Positions 37,870-54,016 of a DNA stretch of 64,000 bases are shown piece by piece. Positions within the stretch are counted from its first letter, which is position 1. Each line of letters starts with the position of its first letter. Below the pieces are notes generated by a model. The model saw only the letters and a program-made list of their open reading frames with translations, was not told the DNA's origin and searched no databases. Source of the stretch: Ascaris suum (lineage: Eukaryota; Nematoda; Chromadorea; Rhabditida; Ascarididae); contig CM024173.1 of the NCBI GenBank assembly GCA_013433145.1, positions 4,264,101-4,328,100 of the forward strand, in the 5' to 3' direction. A program made the translations under genes and the position numbers.

Positions 37870-39167
37870 TACAGATACGCGACGATAGCAATAACGATGA
37901 GTAAAGCTTTCCAATACTGGAACGCTTCAAAGATACGTTGGATATTATTGTTAGCTTCTTCTGCAAGCGTTTCAATTTCGTTCCCGAAGTGTGAGAGAGC
38001 CGTCCGGCTGTTAAAGAACATTGATGGTTCTGCTCTTAAGCCCCAACGAGCACTTCATGACTTGAGTAGACTGATCTGCGCTGGAGATCGTTTTACTGAA
38101 GTATCTTGAAGGGTGGCTAACCAGAACACGAGTTCGTTCTCAATTTCCTCACCGTGGGATTCTTCGTTGCTCCTTTATGTGGAAACAATCAGTTTGCCGT
38201 CTTCTCGTACTGCCGACACATCGTCCCCATGAGGGAACAGCTTTGCTTCCATTGAAGAGCCACTTCGATTGCTTCTCGTTTGACATTATGTTTCGGCATA
38301 CTTGATCAAGTGCACTTTGAATTGGTGCAGTCACTTATCACAAGCGTATTGGAATTTCACATTCTCTCGATCTAATCTTGGTCCAAGTTTAACAGAAGAT
38401 ATGTTGGGTGCGTGAACTCTTGCCTTTCGGTACCAGTTGGTCACATCTTGCTGTTTCCAATCATCAAATGTGACGAGAATGCCATTTTGCATGGGTGCAA
38501 ACGATTGAAGTTGACAATGTTCCGCTTGTGTCCAGCTTCCATCAAATGCCTCCAATGGAAGAATGAAGCTTGAGGTTTGTCAGCGATGATCCTCTTTCTG
38601 TGACCTGTGCGAGATATGTGCCCATTCGATGCTACGCACACTATTCAACGAGCATTTTTCTATCTCATGGGATAATTCGACCATCAGCCATGCATTTTCC
38701 CTTGGACGCATTGCAAGCCGTGACGTTCGCCAGACAAGAATCGTATGCATATCATCAGCAGTCAACACGTAGCCTTCATCCAACTCGTAATTCACGGTAG
38801 CAGTACATCTTTCACCAAAGATGGCATAAGAAGCGGTTGACGGTTGAGAGCTCGTCCACCTTTTCGCACCGATCTTTTCGAGCTGGAGCCCGCTGAAGCG
38901 CTTGGTGCTCCTAATTTCTTCACACGCTTGAGCTATGACGGCCGATATAATTGGTTCTTCAAGAGTTTCGTACACTCGAGTGCAGATCTTATGGGTGATT
39001 TGGAAACAACTAATGGCTTCCACTCGTTTCGATTTTCTTGCGAAAACGCTTATTCTTGTCGTCGTAAGATAGTTGAACCATTCTACTGTACAGCTCTGAA
39101 TTTCTAGAATGTGTATACCATGAGTTCCGCTGGTTACGGCGCTCCCGACGACTGAATTTAATAGCAC
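37870..39167 (-). pseudogene. env-like region of the Pao/BEL element
   Basis: About 1.3 kb between the integrase C-terminal domain and the 3' LTR has open segments in more than one frame (38580-39167, 38331-38555, 38149-38334). The first, 195 codons, has spaced cysteines. The last part, about 37872-38040, encodes an amphipathic Asn/Glu-rich stretch followed by a short strongly hydrophobic segment (about 37873-37910), the arrangement expected of a glycoprotein stem and membrane anchor. Position, size, cysteines and anchor support an envelope-like gene as in nematode Tas/Cer-type elements. Homology to the phlebovirus-like glycoproteins of those elements is suspected, not demonstrated. Frame changes and stops show that it is broken. 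Confidence 0.5.
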
Positions 39168-39191
39168 TGAGAAAACGAGGCGGGAAAGTAG

Positions 39192-40706
39192 CTAAAAGCG
39201 TAAGGAATGCTTTCGTTTTGTGGCCGGTTTATTGGATGCCTCTCGGATAATAGCCGTGGAGATTGTTGTTGCTGCCAATGTTGTCATTGCATCTGCTTTG
39301 GCTCGAATTTCGAGTGGGAAGAGATTATTGACTGTTCTTTGCAACTTCTTGCCGTTTGAAAGACGAATAGTTGCTGTTCTCACGTTTGATGGTTCGGGAT
39401 GTTGGACTTCGATAATTCCGAGCGGCCAGGTGCCGCGAGGACATGGTGACTCGTTGAGCAGCACTATTTCATTGACCTCAGGGCATCTTTTTTCAGTGCT
39501 GAATGGCTATTTTTGATATCGTTCCCTCAATATCATGAGATATTCTTCTCGCCATATCGTCCAAAAGTTGTCAAGTTTTACTGTCGTTTCTTTCAACATT
39601 TCAAAAGTTTATGTCGTTAGAGCCTCGATATGTGGTGAATATCCTTAGAGTCTCGATATGTGGCGTTTTGAGTATCACTCTCACTCAGGCTTCTGAACAT
39701 TCCCGGTGAAGAATCACCGTGTGGCAAGAGAAAATCAACTGGTCGTAGAACTGTCGTATTCTCCGATGAGAGGGGGGGGGGGGGGTAAGTGGACGACAGT
39801 TTACACCGCTTCGATATCTGTTTTCGGTGTTTGAAGTTTTTCCTGCTTCAGTCTTTTCCATCTAATTGTTTTCTTCATATAATCCTTTTCAGAGCCGGCC
39901 ATTCTCTCATAGATCCATCCGGCCGTGGCGCGAGTGAGTAATAAATGACCACTGAATATTGTGTAGCGATGTCCACCTGGTGCACTTAGGTACAAAGGTA
40001 AGTACAGATGAAACCTAGACGAATTGTGTGCCGTTGTCCGAAAGCATTCTCTTAGAGAGTCCTCTGCTCGAAACAAAGCGATGTAAACACTGAATGGAAC
40101 CTAGCCCGGATAGGTCAAAGGCGAATTCGGGATGTAGAGCTGTAGTCGAGAAACAAGTAGACAAATAGATCCATCATTTTGTACCACCCTTTTCATCAGA
40201 ACATACCGCAAACGGTCCTATATAATCGATATCTGTATTTTCGAAGGGACGATGCCTAGATATTCGTCCCAGCGGATAAGGTGGCATTTGGGGCATCTGA
40301 AGGACTTCTACTTCCATCGTAGACTATGAAAGCAATTGTTGAGAGCTCATTTTGTGGCCTGACGACCACGAGGGACCCAGTATGTCTTACGCGTCTGCGC
40401 GAGAACTGAAGAGATTCCAGCATGCGAAAGTTCCTCGTGATTGTTCAAACTAAGCAGTTGAATTATGCGGTTGTCTGTAGGCAAGTAGGTTAACAGTAGT
40501 GATGAAGCATATTTCATTCTGTCTTCGCACTTCCACAATCCATCTTTATGGAGATGAGCGTTCCACTTTTCTTCCTCTTGCAGAAGAATGTCCTCTCTTT
40601 GAGCTTGTTTCATCAGCAGTTCTTCAGCTCGAGACATTTGGTTGTCTTTTAACGGCCCCTTTTCAGGACATTTTTCTATGAAGCAGGCAGCTGCCCGCAA
40701 TACCAC
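39192..40706 (-). pseudogene. Pao/BEL integrase and C-terminal DUF5641 domain
   Basis: Integrase joins element cDNA to host DNA. The frame 40347-40706 ends with the zinc-binding N-terminal domain region (SHAGISSVLAQTRKTYWVPRG). The catalytic core begins near 40233-40213 with DIDYIGPF, the usual start of Pao integrase cores, and continues in other frames to about 39830. The frame 39192-39464 holds PRGTWPLG...VRTATIRL...LFPLE, the DUF5641 domain typical of Pao/BEL integrase ends. At least two frame changes interrupt the core. A poly-G run of 14 at 39772-39785 lies within it and may be an artefact or a later expansion. Confidence 0.85.
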
Positions 40707-40820
40707 GCTTTCGTTCGCTGTAGACGATACGATTGGCTGAAACGCGTATCGTTGATAACAGTCGATGAACGATCGTGTATTTCAATGCGATGTGTGCATT
40801 CACTCCTGTTGTTTCTCTTT

Positions 40821-42410
40821 CTAAGTGGTCTGCGGGCTAGCATTGTCTTCTGACCTAACAGTGTGATTTACCAATTGTGGCCACTGCTCACTAGAATAGA
40901 GAAGCCAATGTGGTCCATGCCACCATAATTTGTTGTTGATCAGATCGTCGAGGTCACTACCTCTCGCAGGAATATCGGCCGGATTGGAATCTGAAGGAAC
41001 GTATCCAAATCTGGCATCCGTTTTCCGAATTTCTTTTAGGCGATTTTCCACGAATCGATATTTCTGATGCATGTCACTGGAGCGAATTCGTTGTAAAGCA
41101 CACTGACTGTCAGTCCAAATATTCTTGTCGAGGCTTTCCAGTTGCAGCTGCTCTGAGGTGTATTCAAGCAGCCTCGTTCCGATAAGAGCTCCCATAAGTT
41201 CCAGACGAGGAATGGTGGATCCTTTGAGTGGGGCAAGTCGAGTTTTACAAATTAGCAAATGACTTTTAACTCCTGCGCTCGTTTCTGTTCGAATATAAAC
41301 TGCTGAATGGTACGCTGTCTTCGATGCACCTGTGAAACAGTGCAGATGCAGATCAGCTTGTCTCTTTATGACGAATCGTGGTACTTCAATTGTGCGGTCG
41401 TTCCATTTGCCGCAAATGCTGTCGGTCTGCTCACTTATATTTCCATGTAATGTCACGTCCCACTATTGACTTTTCTCCGTAGATCTTGCAAAATTACTTT
41501 CAGTAGAGTGAACAAAGGAAAGATATGTCTTGTAACATTGTACTGAGCAGCAGTAAAGGACAATAGTTACCGTTTGGTCGTCGTTGGCTGGACTTACTTT
41601 CCACTGAATGAAGTCTACTGCAGTATTCCAGCGCAATCCCAGCAGCTTCGCGTTAGTTGCTTCGTGACGATCCTTTTCCGGAATTGTTTCGTTGAAGGTC
41701 ACATCGTTGCCCAGTAATTCGCGAATGTTCATTCATGCATCTTAAAATAGTTTCTTTATACGTTCGAACTTATCAACGGTCTCCTCCGTCGTACGTGCAC
41801 TGATCAGCACGTTATCTACATAGATGTTGTTCCAAATTTCTTCAGCTAACGTTACGTCATCTTACGAGTCCAGGTGTGTTTTGATGTTGCTGGGAGGAGG
41901 AGAGGACTTGCGTTGAGTCCAAACGGGACTCTTGCAAAGCGAAAGACCTCCAGGTTCTGTGAAATGGCGGTGAGTTGATAACAGAGAGCCATAGAAAGTG
42001 AGTCGCATTTCGGTCTGGTTTATTGAGAGCCACTTGTAGAAAAGCCTTCTCTAAATCTCCTATAATTGCAATAGGCATTGAACGAAATCGAAGCAGTATA
42101 CCACCTAAATTCGGGAGTAAAACTGGTCCTCTCATAATCGCTTCGTCGATGCTTTTATTTCCTCTCGATTTGGAAGAACCATCGAAAACTACTCGAATCT
42201 TTGTAGTCGTCTTATGGGGGTTAATTACTGTTTGATGTGGCAAATAGTGGACAATGTTGGAAGTGGGTTTTAGTTCCTCCCGAGGTACTTCTTCGATGAC
42301 TCCACAGTCCTTCTGCTGAGAAAAGATTGCGTCATATTTTTCGAGAAGCTCGCGATCATTCTGTAAAGGCTTTCAAGTTGAAAGCAATCGACCATATGCT
42401 AGGCCAAAAT
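40821..42410 (-). pseudogene. Pao/BEL reverse transcriptase and RNase H
   Basis: The RT frame 41857-42243 carries KIRVVFDGSSKS and IIGDLEKAFLQV, the conserved Pao RT blocks with the first catalytic Asp. The active-site loop reads YVDNVL at 41822-41811 in another frame, where most RTs have YxDD. RNase H (40821-41456) shows the Pao pattern: CFTGASKTAYHSAVYIR, then RLAPLKGSTIPRLELMGALI, WTDSQCAL and the NPADIPARG tail; these supply its Asp/Glu residues. The frame 41463-41732 (LLGLRWNTAVDF) is the connecting segment. The frame changes between blocks mean no intact polyprotein remains. Confidence 0.92.
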
Positions 42411-42715
42411 TCTGTGGAATTTGCGGCACAGAGTCTCTGAATGGGAGGCCTACTGAGTAGCGACCGTGGATTCTCTTCACCGTTTCCTTGAACATGTCCA
42501 TTGCTTATTGGTCTCCATGCTCGGTTGGTGAATCTCGAGTACCAAGGAGCTCAATATTCCAGTAGTTGGAGATTTGCTCGACTTGTTCTGAGGAATGTTG
42601 GTTCGCAAATTCCATTTCTTCCTTAGCGTCGTCTGGCATTTGTTCTTCAATGCATACCATCGCCGGGGCTACTTCATTCCTTTCGGCATGTTTGGACGAC
42701 GAAATGCAGCCAACT

Positions 42716-43192
42716 TTAGTGAAAATTAATTCGTGGCTGTTTCCTAGGCATTTGATTCCTGCAAGTGGAATAAGTCACTGAAATAGTCATGGCGCCGATC
42801 AGAATATCTGGAGAACGAATTTTCCGCGGCAGCTCTGATGGCTTCACTTCAGCAAAGTGGGCTTCAATGTTTTCGGCAACAACCTCTAGGTTGCTAGTAA
42901 TTCTCTTAATTGTGCTTACTCTGACAGGCTTATGTATACCATTCTGAAGTTGAACGGAAATAACAGTTCGATTTGATTGAATAATTTGCGGCGCACTATC
43001 ACCGAAAGTGCTTATGTTCGGCTTTTGTGGTGTTGTTTTCATCTGCAGCCGATTCGCCAAGCGACTTGTTATGTACGGCTTTTGACTGTCCGAGTCAAAA
43101 AACACTAAAGCATTCGTTTGGCAGTTTGCTTTCTGAGGGTTGGAAACCACTACCTCCTTAAAGAAGAGCAATGCTTTATTTTCAACCGCCAT
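42716..43192 (-). pseudogene. Pao/BEL aspartic protease domain
   Basis: The frame of 158 codons contains TNALVFFDSDSQKPYITSRL, the Pao-type retropepsin active-site region, where the usual DSGS/DTGS reads DSDS. Further on come the PxIPDILIGxD-like residues RSPDILIGAM. The change of the catalytic Gly and of the final Asp to Ala fits a dead copy. The gag-derived zinc knuckle lies just upstream. Confidence 0.8.
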
Positions 43193-43241
43193 ATTTGCAG
43201 GAATCGCTTCTTCAGGTGAAAAGAGCCGGTCTCTACCATTT

Positions 43242-44565
43242 GCATCGAAGTGAGTTGTGATTGGGATTTTGGCAGTAGTAGCAGTGCTGCATTGCTTTAG
43301 AGTTTTGTAGTTTCTGTCCCCTTTTCAAAAATTTTGTGCACAATTGTAGTTTATTCGCTCGCTGCATTCCTTTTTCTGTTGTGTTGTACGAAGGGCAGTT
43401 GCCATTCCACTGTGATTCACCGCAGAATGCACGTGGTTTTGAAGGCTTTTTCTGTTGTTTTTGCTGAGCGAGAAGCGAAAACGTTTGATTTGGGGCTGTC
43501 TCGGCATGCTATGTGTTCTCATCTGCAGCGCCTGTTCATACGACGCATGTATAATAATTCCGCAGTCATAAATTCTTGAAGTTTAGCCCGTTAACTTTTC
43601 GACATTCCATTCTGCAACTAGCACCTTATATCGTAATGCTTTTTTTCATTCGCTGCGAAAGCTTCTGCTCAATAGTAAATGCCAGCAAAGGTGAGTCGAG
43701 ATTTTCGCTCGCTTGCTCAAGCTGTGCTAATATTCTTTCCAGTGCCTGTACAGTTGGCACCAGTTGTGACCCATTGTCGCTACGGAGGTTTTGCAGTTCG
43801 GTGCCTAAGCTGACTGTTATAACGGCTGACGGAGGTTTTGCAAAACGGTTTCCGTAATTTGATTTTAACGCAGTTACCACTAAATCAAAGCTGCATTCCG
43901 TTATAATTTAGCCCTGACCGACGGTTGCTGCTGGACCTTCAAGTAGGGAAAGCAGGTAGATCAAGCGCTGTACTTTTGGCAAGTGGCCAACAGCAGAATC
44001 AAATGTTTCCCAGAATCCAGTCCACTGTTTAAGGTTTCCAGAAAACTTTCTGAGTTGAATCTGGGGCAAAGCAATGTGACCACCTACGGGCTCTGGAGGC
44101 GAAGGAGCAGAGATTGCTTGTAAATTCGAGGACTTGCGTCAGTAGCACAGTGGGTGACGAAACCGAAGATTGTGAAGTCTTCAGAACGTCAGTGCTATTA
44201 GCGATCCTAGCGTTTAGTTGATCAGCAGTGATTTTAGCTTGCTCGCATAGGTGGAGAAAGCTATTTGGCGAGGTGACATAATCTTCGTAGGCTTTATTCT
44301 CTGCTTCTGTTGCTCGCGGATCACTTAAAGTGTGCAAGAATGCAAGCCATTTCTCGCCCTTATTTTCAGTTCGCGAAATGAGGCGCAGTACAGTTTTCAA
44401 GCGATGGCGCAGGCAATCTCTACACTTTATAAAAGCGGTAATTTGAAAAGAACTTCCCTGGGATGTGTCGACATCTTCCTCAGTCGGCAGCATCCGTCCA
44501 ACCGTCGCTTTCAACTCTTGTACCGTAGGTTCCAACCATCCTTCATGCGTCGGGCCATTTCGCAA
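43242..44565 (-). pseudogene. Pao/BEL gag-like region with CCHC zinc knuckle
   Basis: The frame 44029-44565 resembles the DUF1759/DUF1758-type capsid region that precedes the protease in nematode Pao elements: a coiled, charged segment including FIKCRDCLRHRLKTVLRLIS. At 43283-43242 a perfect CX2CX4HX4C knuckle (CYYCQNPNHNSLRC) is encoded, the RNA-binding motif of nucleocapsid. Intervening frames (43626-43880, 43325-43522) overlap and shift, showing decay. Confidence 0.75.
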
Positions 44566-44659
44566 CGAATATATTGCGCAGAACCGGAGATGCGGATTAG
44601 TCGCAGTGAATATTTTGTATAGAACCCGAAGTTGTGCAGAATCCGGTGGAAAAAATCCG

Positions 44660-44854
44660 TACAGAAAAAGCGACTAAGACACGGCATAGAGACTTAAATT
44701 CGTTTAGAAAGAATGATAACAATGGGAGGAGACACAGAATCCTCTTACGACAGTGTGGGGATTCTGCGTTTCGTTTCCCACAATATCTTCAGCGAAATCT
44801 TTCTATTCCTTTCGTTGGAATTTTATTTTGTCTCTTTCGCCGTTTGACGCGACA
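44660..44854 (-). repeat. 5' LTR of the Pao/BEL element (truncated on its inner side)
   Basis: Aligns with 37472-37665 of the other LTR and ends in the same TTTGACGCGACA. The 65 bp that begin the complete LTR on the plus strand (37407-37471) have no counterpart here, so the downstream end of this 5' LTR and the primer-binding site are deleted or unrecognisable. Confidence 0.85.
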
Positions 44855-46245
44855 GCAGAATTACGCGGCTTTTCTAATATTCAGTCCTTAGCAGTTCCAG
44901 TTCACCATTCGATGTAGTCGGTGTGTGCATGTGTTCTAGCTCGTCAAAAAACGCATGGAAAGAATATTCTATCAACTTTTCTGTTATATAATCTCGGAAT
45001 CTGCCTGATGCAAGTAACGTTAATCCAGCACTTCATCATTCAAACAGCATTAGAATGATTTCAATTTCCACATTATTACTGCTCTTGCTTACTGAGCTCC
45101 GAAGTGTTTGATATTGCTCGCATGGACGCTTTCTAGACGTCTCGCCTTTCACCTTTTCTTGTTGTTTCCTGTTGTGTGACCTGCTATCATTCTTTCATTC
45201 ATCTTCACATACTTCATGTATTTTTCCCTATTCCGGAATGTAAGGGTCAGCTCCCCCTGACTCGTCCAGCCGCCCAGATCTCGTTGAGGGTTTGCATTTT
45301 CTGTCGAGCAGCAGTCGGGTAAATTGCGAAACAACACAGGTATAAGGGGCGAACAGTTTGTCACACTTATGCAAGAACGCGACCAAGAGGAAGGGACACT
45401 AGAATATCTTGAATCGCTGGTATGATCCTGTAGTCGAACTCCATGCTTCCGCTGCTCACCTCGCCCACTTCAGTGGCCACACGTAGGCCCACTCACCTTC
45501 GGACCAGTCTAGAGCTGAATGAGTACATGAGCACATCAGCCGCTTTTACACCCTCTTGATTTTGCCTCAGGCTAGCCTCACCACACACGTCGAGTAGTCG
45601 TTTGACTGCCTGTATGCTCTTGACCTTCTTTGACTTACTTTGGACGGCACACTATTCCAGCTTTGTCTTTAGCCGATTGACTTACCCTGCAGGAACATTG
45701 AAATAAAATGGAACAAATTCGCTTCAAAGCTGTAATCTCGATGAGTATTCCATATCTATGGGACCGCGCATTGTATATCTATGATTCCGCACTTCAAAAT
45801 TCCTTCGGTTTCTTTGACAGCGAGCCTCTTCCGGTGTATCCTGCTTCTTGTCGACCTCCCATCTCTGATTTTTCTGCCAGTACTTTTATACTCTCACCGA
45901 GAAAAGAGTCCCGCTCAGAAATCTTGCTAATATTAAAAAATTTTTGAAAGGAATCTATTCAGACGTAGAATGATTTACAAAAGTTCATCACTAGTTTTTT
46001 CGAGTAGAGGAACTCGTGTAGGTTAACGTTTCTATTGTCTTTTTCCTTTTTCGTTGGTTCTACGTTCTATCATCACTTTAAGCACATCATATGATCTTAT
46101 CTCTCTAACTGCAGAAAATGAAATGAATTTAGCGATTCAGTGTTCATATAAGAGGTCGTCTATTCAAAACAGCAATTCGTGCGCAGTTCCCGCTTGCTGC
46201 CACCTCCACCTTTTATTAGAGCGTCGATAGGCCGCACTGGGCAAA
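44855..46245. other. intergenic interval
   Basis: No gene recognised. Short frames at 45149-45364 (-) and 45708-45947 (+) lack splice context or motifs. Confidence 0.45.
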
Positions 46246-46332
46246 TGATAACGAAGTCTGTGAGTGATAACGATAACGCATCACTGATCAACGGATTTGC
46301 CAACAACAAACACATGGCTGCCGCCGTTATCA
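46246..46332. promoter_or_regulatory. cluster of GATA-type sites upstream of the CHK gene
   Basis: TGATAA occurs at 46246 and 46265, CGATAA at 46271, and TTATCA (the same site on the other strand) at 46327: four GATA cores within 90 bp, about 600 bp before the CHK start codon. In C. elegans, TGATAA is the preferred site of the intestinal GATA factors ELT-2/ELT-7, and CHK-family genes are commonly intestinal. Function here is inferred. Confidence 0.45.
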
Positions 46333-46917
46333 GTATTGCGCGTATTGTTATTATATGACTCTATTTTTAAACACATTGGTGACCATATTATGCGGTGGTA
46401 TAAAATGTAAACGCATAGCACCGATACTTAAATATGGCTCATACGCTCAGAGCAGAACGGTTATAAAGGAGGAAGTGAAAAACTGTCCGTGATCGCGTCC
46501 GTTGATCTCTCTTTGAGGACGCTTTCTTCGTTTGTTTGAGTTTAAATGAATGATTTTAAAATGTTGTCTGAGGACTAATGCTGCTTTTATATCGTCTCGA
46601 TTTATTCGTGTAGAACGCAGATTGGAATGTATACATGCAAGAATGGCTTTGGCAAGAAATGTGGATCTTTGAAGAACTGCTAACATCGATCTTGCGCTAG
46701 GGCTCTTCCAAGATATACCACAAGCGATTCTTTGGTTAGATTGGCTTATTTCTTATGGAAAAAATTAAAAATACTTTGATGGAATAAGAACGACTATATG
46801 ACCGCAAAAATTACTCCCGTCAATTTTATTTCTAAGTGCTGTAAAATTGCAATATCCGCTTGTGTTATTTAGGAGGAATAATACTACCGACTCCTGCGTT
46901 CCATTGTTCACTTCGAA

Positions 46918-51751
<4,834 letters not shown>

Positions 51752-52151
51752 AAAAACATTTCATTTCGTTTGTTTCGATATTTGACCTTATTCTAATGGA
51801 ATCGGACGGTGTAACTTGTATATTGAAAACTATTTGTTCGCTTATAAAGATATTTCTTATGAAAATATAGATATAACTGTTGATATATTTATATTACTTT
51901 CTCCTATGTGATGTAGTTTTGGGGGAGTAAAGCAATAATGGCATTGTACTCGTTCACTAACTGATGTCATTACTAGCAGTAATGACCCCATTTTGAGTTT
52001 TTATTATGAATATGCAATATCTGTTGGTACCTCAACACAGAGTGATATCCTCTTCATCGATGATTGTAAGTAACGGCTTTTTTGGAGGAACAAAATGTTG
52101 CACAGTGTGCAACTGCGCAGTGTTGATGGCCAAAGCGAGCAGAAGTCATAA

Positions 52152-53037
52152 ATGCGAATCTTTAACGGCCCTCCTTTGACTACTAATGTAATCGAATCTT
52201 TGAATTCCCTGCTTGCTTATTTCCTAAATTCTCTACTTGTGTATTTGATCGGTGGTTATGATAAACTGTCAAAGTTGACGATCGAGTTAGATGAAGCTTA
52301 TGGACAACTTCAATACAGGTTGTCCTATACCGCTCGTATAGAGGCATTTATTATTTAATATTCAGCAAGTTCAAAGAACAAAATATCGAAAATAAAAGCG
52401 GCGTATTGGTGCTTCAGGTTATAAGTTACTAAAGCATACTGTTGATTAGTTTCACAGATTAATGCTACAAAAATTTTATCGTCACAACCGAATAAATCTT
52501 TGTTGATTGAAACGATTGCAAATGATCAAAGAGCGTTGATAAGTAATAAGCTTTTGAGTGATTGTTATCGCAGGCAATGGAGAAGTAATGCTCCCGACTC
52601 AGTGCTTAATTCGATGGGCGTAATTAGATCACTCTCGAATCGTGAAATTTCGCAACGGAGTAACTATTGGCACAAAGAAACGGAAATTGCTTTGATTGCA
52701 TCTTACGACGATTGCTGAACTTGAGTAATTTCACTCCGATTGCCAAAGTTACTATCTATATTTGAATATGAGCATCATTGAAAGCTTTTATTCAGGCAAA
52801 TAAAACGTTTATTGTATGTTCAAATTTGGAACCTAAGCATGATGGGAGTCTCTTAGAGATGATTGTTAATTAACTCATGTTGAATGCTCGCCGAGAAAAT
52901 GTCGTAAATTTCAGCTGCCAAACAACGCAATTCCGCCCAACAGCGAAAAATTCGTTTATTGGGTAGGAAACGCTTTAGCAACAACTACTGATGTCCTTCG
53001 TTTAGTATTTTTTAGACACCTCGATGAAGTGAAATAA
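52152..53037 (+). pseudogene. 3' part of an actin-related protein gene (ARP10/ARP11-like?), probably truncated
   Basis: The first segment, 52152-52318, encodes LTTNVIESL...LLVYLIGGYDKLSKLTIELDEA. This follows the pattern of the actin fold where VIDSL...NIVLxGGTSMLPGFxxRLxxEL is usual. The last exon, 52915-53037, encodes PPNSEKFVYWVGNALA and a stop after about 24 more residues, comparable to the PPxxxxxxWxGGSxLA segment near the end of actins. ACTR10/ARP11, the pointed-end dynactin subunit, is the closest remembered pattern. The joining exon is unresolved; 52452-52718 is a candidate but its phase does not fit both neighbours. Only 400 bp separate it from the preceding gene, so no N-terminal half can be present. 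A 5'-truncated copy is therefore likely. Confidence 0.35.
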
Positions 53038-53587
53038 CTTTTAGGCATATCGACGAATTTTTGTTCGCGAATTGCCATGTTTGCATGTTTTTGTCTGCGA
53101 AGGCAACGCTCATCACGATTGCTCACATTTTCGCTATCACATTCGCTTGATTCTTATTCACTTAATTATTTTACCTCGTACCAAACTGCTCTTGTTTTCA
53201 ACGTTTCCTTTGGCTGAGCAGTTGCGTTCATCTGTCACCGCCTTTCGTATACCTCTCCACCTCATACATACTCTCGTCGAGGTTTCCCGCTCTCGGAATA
53301 TAGTCTAAATGCGTTTATTCCCATTTGCAGCACTGCGCATCTATTACATCCTGAGGACTTTATTGCTCAAGTTTGTTGATGAATCAAACAAAGTATGTCA
53401 AACGCAGTCGCTAAAATGCCCTTAGGCATTGCGATAGAAACCATGAAGAAAAATGCTTCGGGCGTGGTTCTTACTTTTTTATTGCTTGTTGAATGATCTC
53501 ATTTTCACAGCGTCGGTAAAACTTCCTTATTAAAGAGTGCCAGCTAATATCATTTTAATTTTTTTTTCTTTTTCGAACTTAACTTAT

Positions 53588-54016
53588 TTATAGTTTTTGA
53601 TTCTCATTTTCTTGGTAACCTTTTAGTTTTTCAGCCAACTTTGGTCCAGTTGTTGCAGCAGCAACCTCTGACCGAAACATCAAAATATTAGCTATAAAAG
53701 GAGAATAGAAAGTGACGTTCGAATCGATGAGTCTAAACACCAGAAATGACCACATCATAAACCATAACCAAAACGATGTTTGCACTTGAACGAAGAAATA
53801 GGCTACTATTCGTGCAAAAATTGTACCTATGAATTGAAAACGATGACTATTACATGTTGTACTCACATATAGGCTATAACTGAGACGTATTGATTTGCTT
53901 GTGAGATGTCGATGTGTGTTGGGAGGAATGGCATTGATGTTAATTTGATGTGGTTCATTTAGCTGCTCGTTACTATAGTTACCGTAAGAAAATGAGTTGC
54001 CTCCAGCCGCAGACAA
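53588..54016 (-). CDS. small membrane protein of unknown family (142 codons, TTG-initiated as read)
   Basis: The frame begins like a eukaryotic N-terminus (SAAGGNSFSYGNYS) but with TTG instead of ATG, and a stop lies three codons upstream. The start is therefore a non-AUG codon, a sequence error, or hidden in an unseen exon. Residues ~60-105 are strongly hydrophobic and aromatic (for example FFVQVQTSFWLWFMMWSFLVF), enough for one long or two short membrane segments. The C-terminus is polar and charged (KLAEKLKGYQENENQKL). A GTGAGT...TTCATAG pair inside could define a 40-nt intron, but removing it would break the frame. Not recognised; it lies tail to tail with the actin-related remnant. Confidence 0.4.
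   Translation of the reverse strand: MSAAGGNSFSYGNYSNEQLNEPHQININAIPPNTHRHLTSKSIRLSYSLYVSTTCNSHRFQFIGTIFARIVAYFFVQVQTSFWLWFMMWSFLVFRLIDSNVTFYSPFIANILMFRSEVAAATTGPKLAEKLKGYQENENQKL

Larger units (their letters stand above)
37407..44854 (-). mobile_element. Pao/BEL LTR retrotransposon with env-like region, decayed
   Basis: The element runs right to left. Order on the minus strand: 5' LTR (44854-44660), gag with zinc knuckle, aspartic protease, reverse transcriptase, RNase H, integrase with its C-terminal domain, an env-like region, and 3' LTR (37665-37407). This order and the RT/integrase signatures are those of Pao/BEL elements (Belpaoviridae), some nematode members of which (Tas, Cer7/Cer13 type) carry an envelope-like gene. 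Flanks GTAGA (37402-37406) and GCAGA (44855-44859) are a 4/5 match to a 5-bp target duplication. Frames are broken many times and the LTRs have visibly diverged, so the copy is old and inactive. Confidence 0.92.

Noticed and set aside
38580..39107. Plus-strand frames over the env-like region
   Set aside because: The minus strand carries the element's coding order; the plus-strand frames are its antisense shadows.
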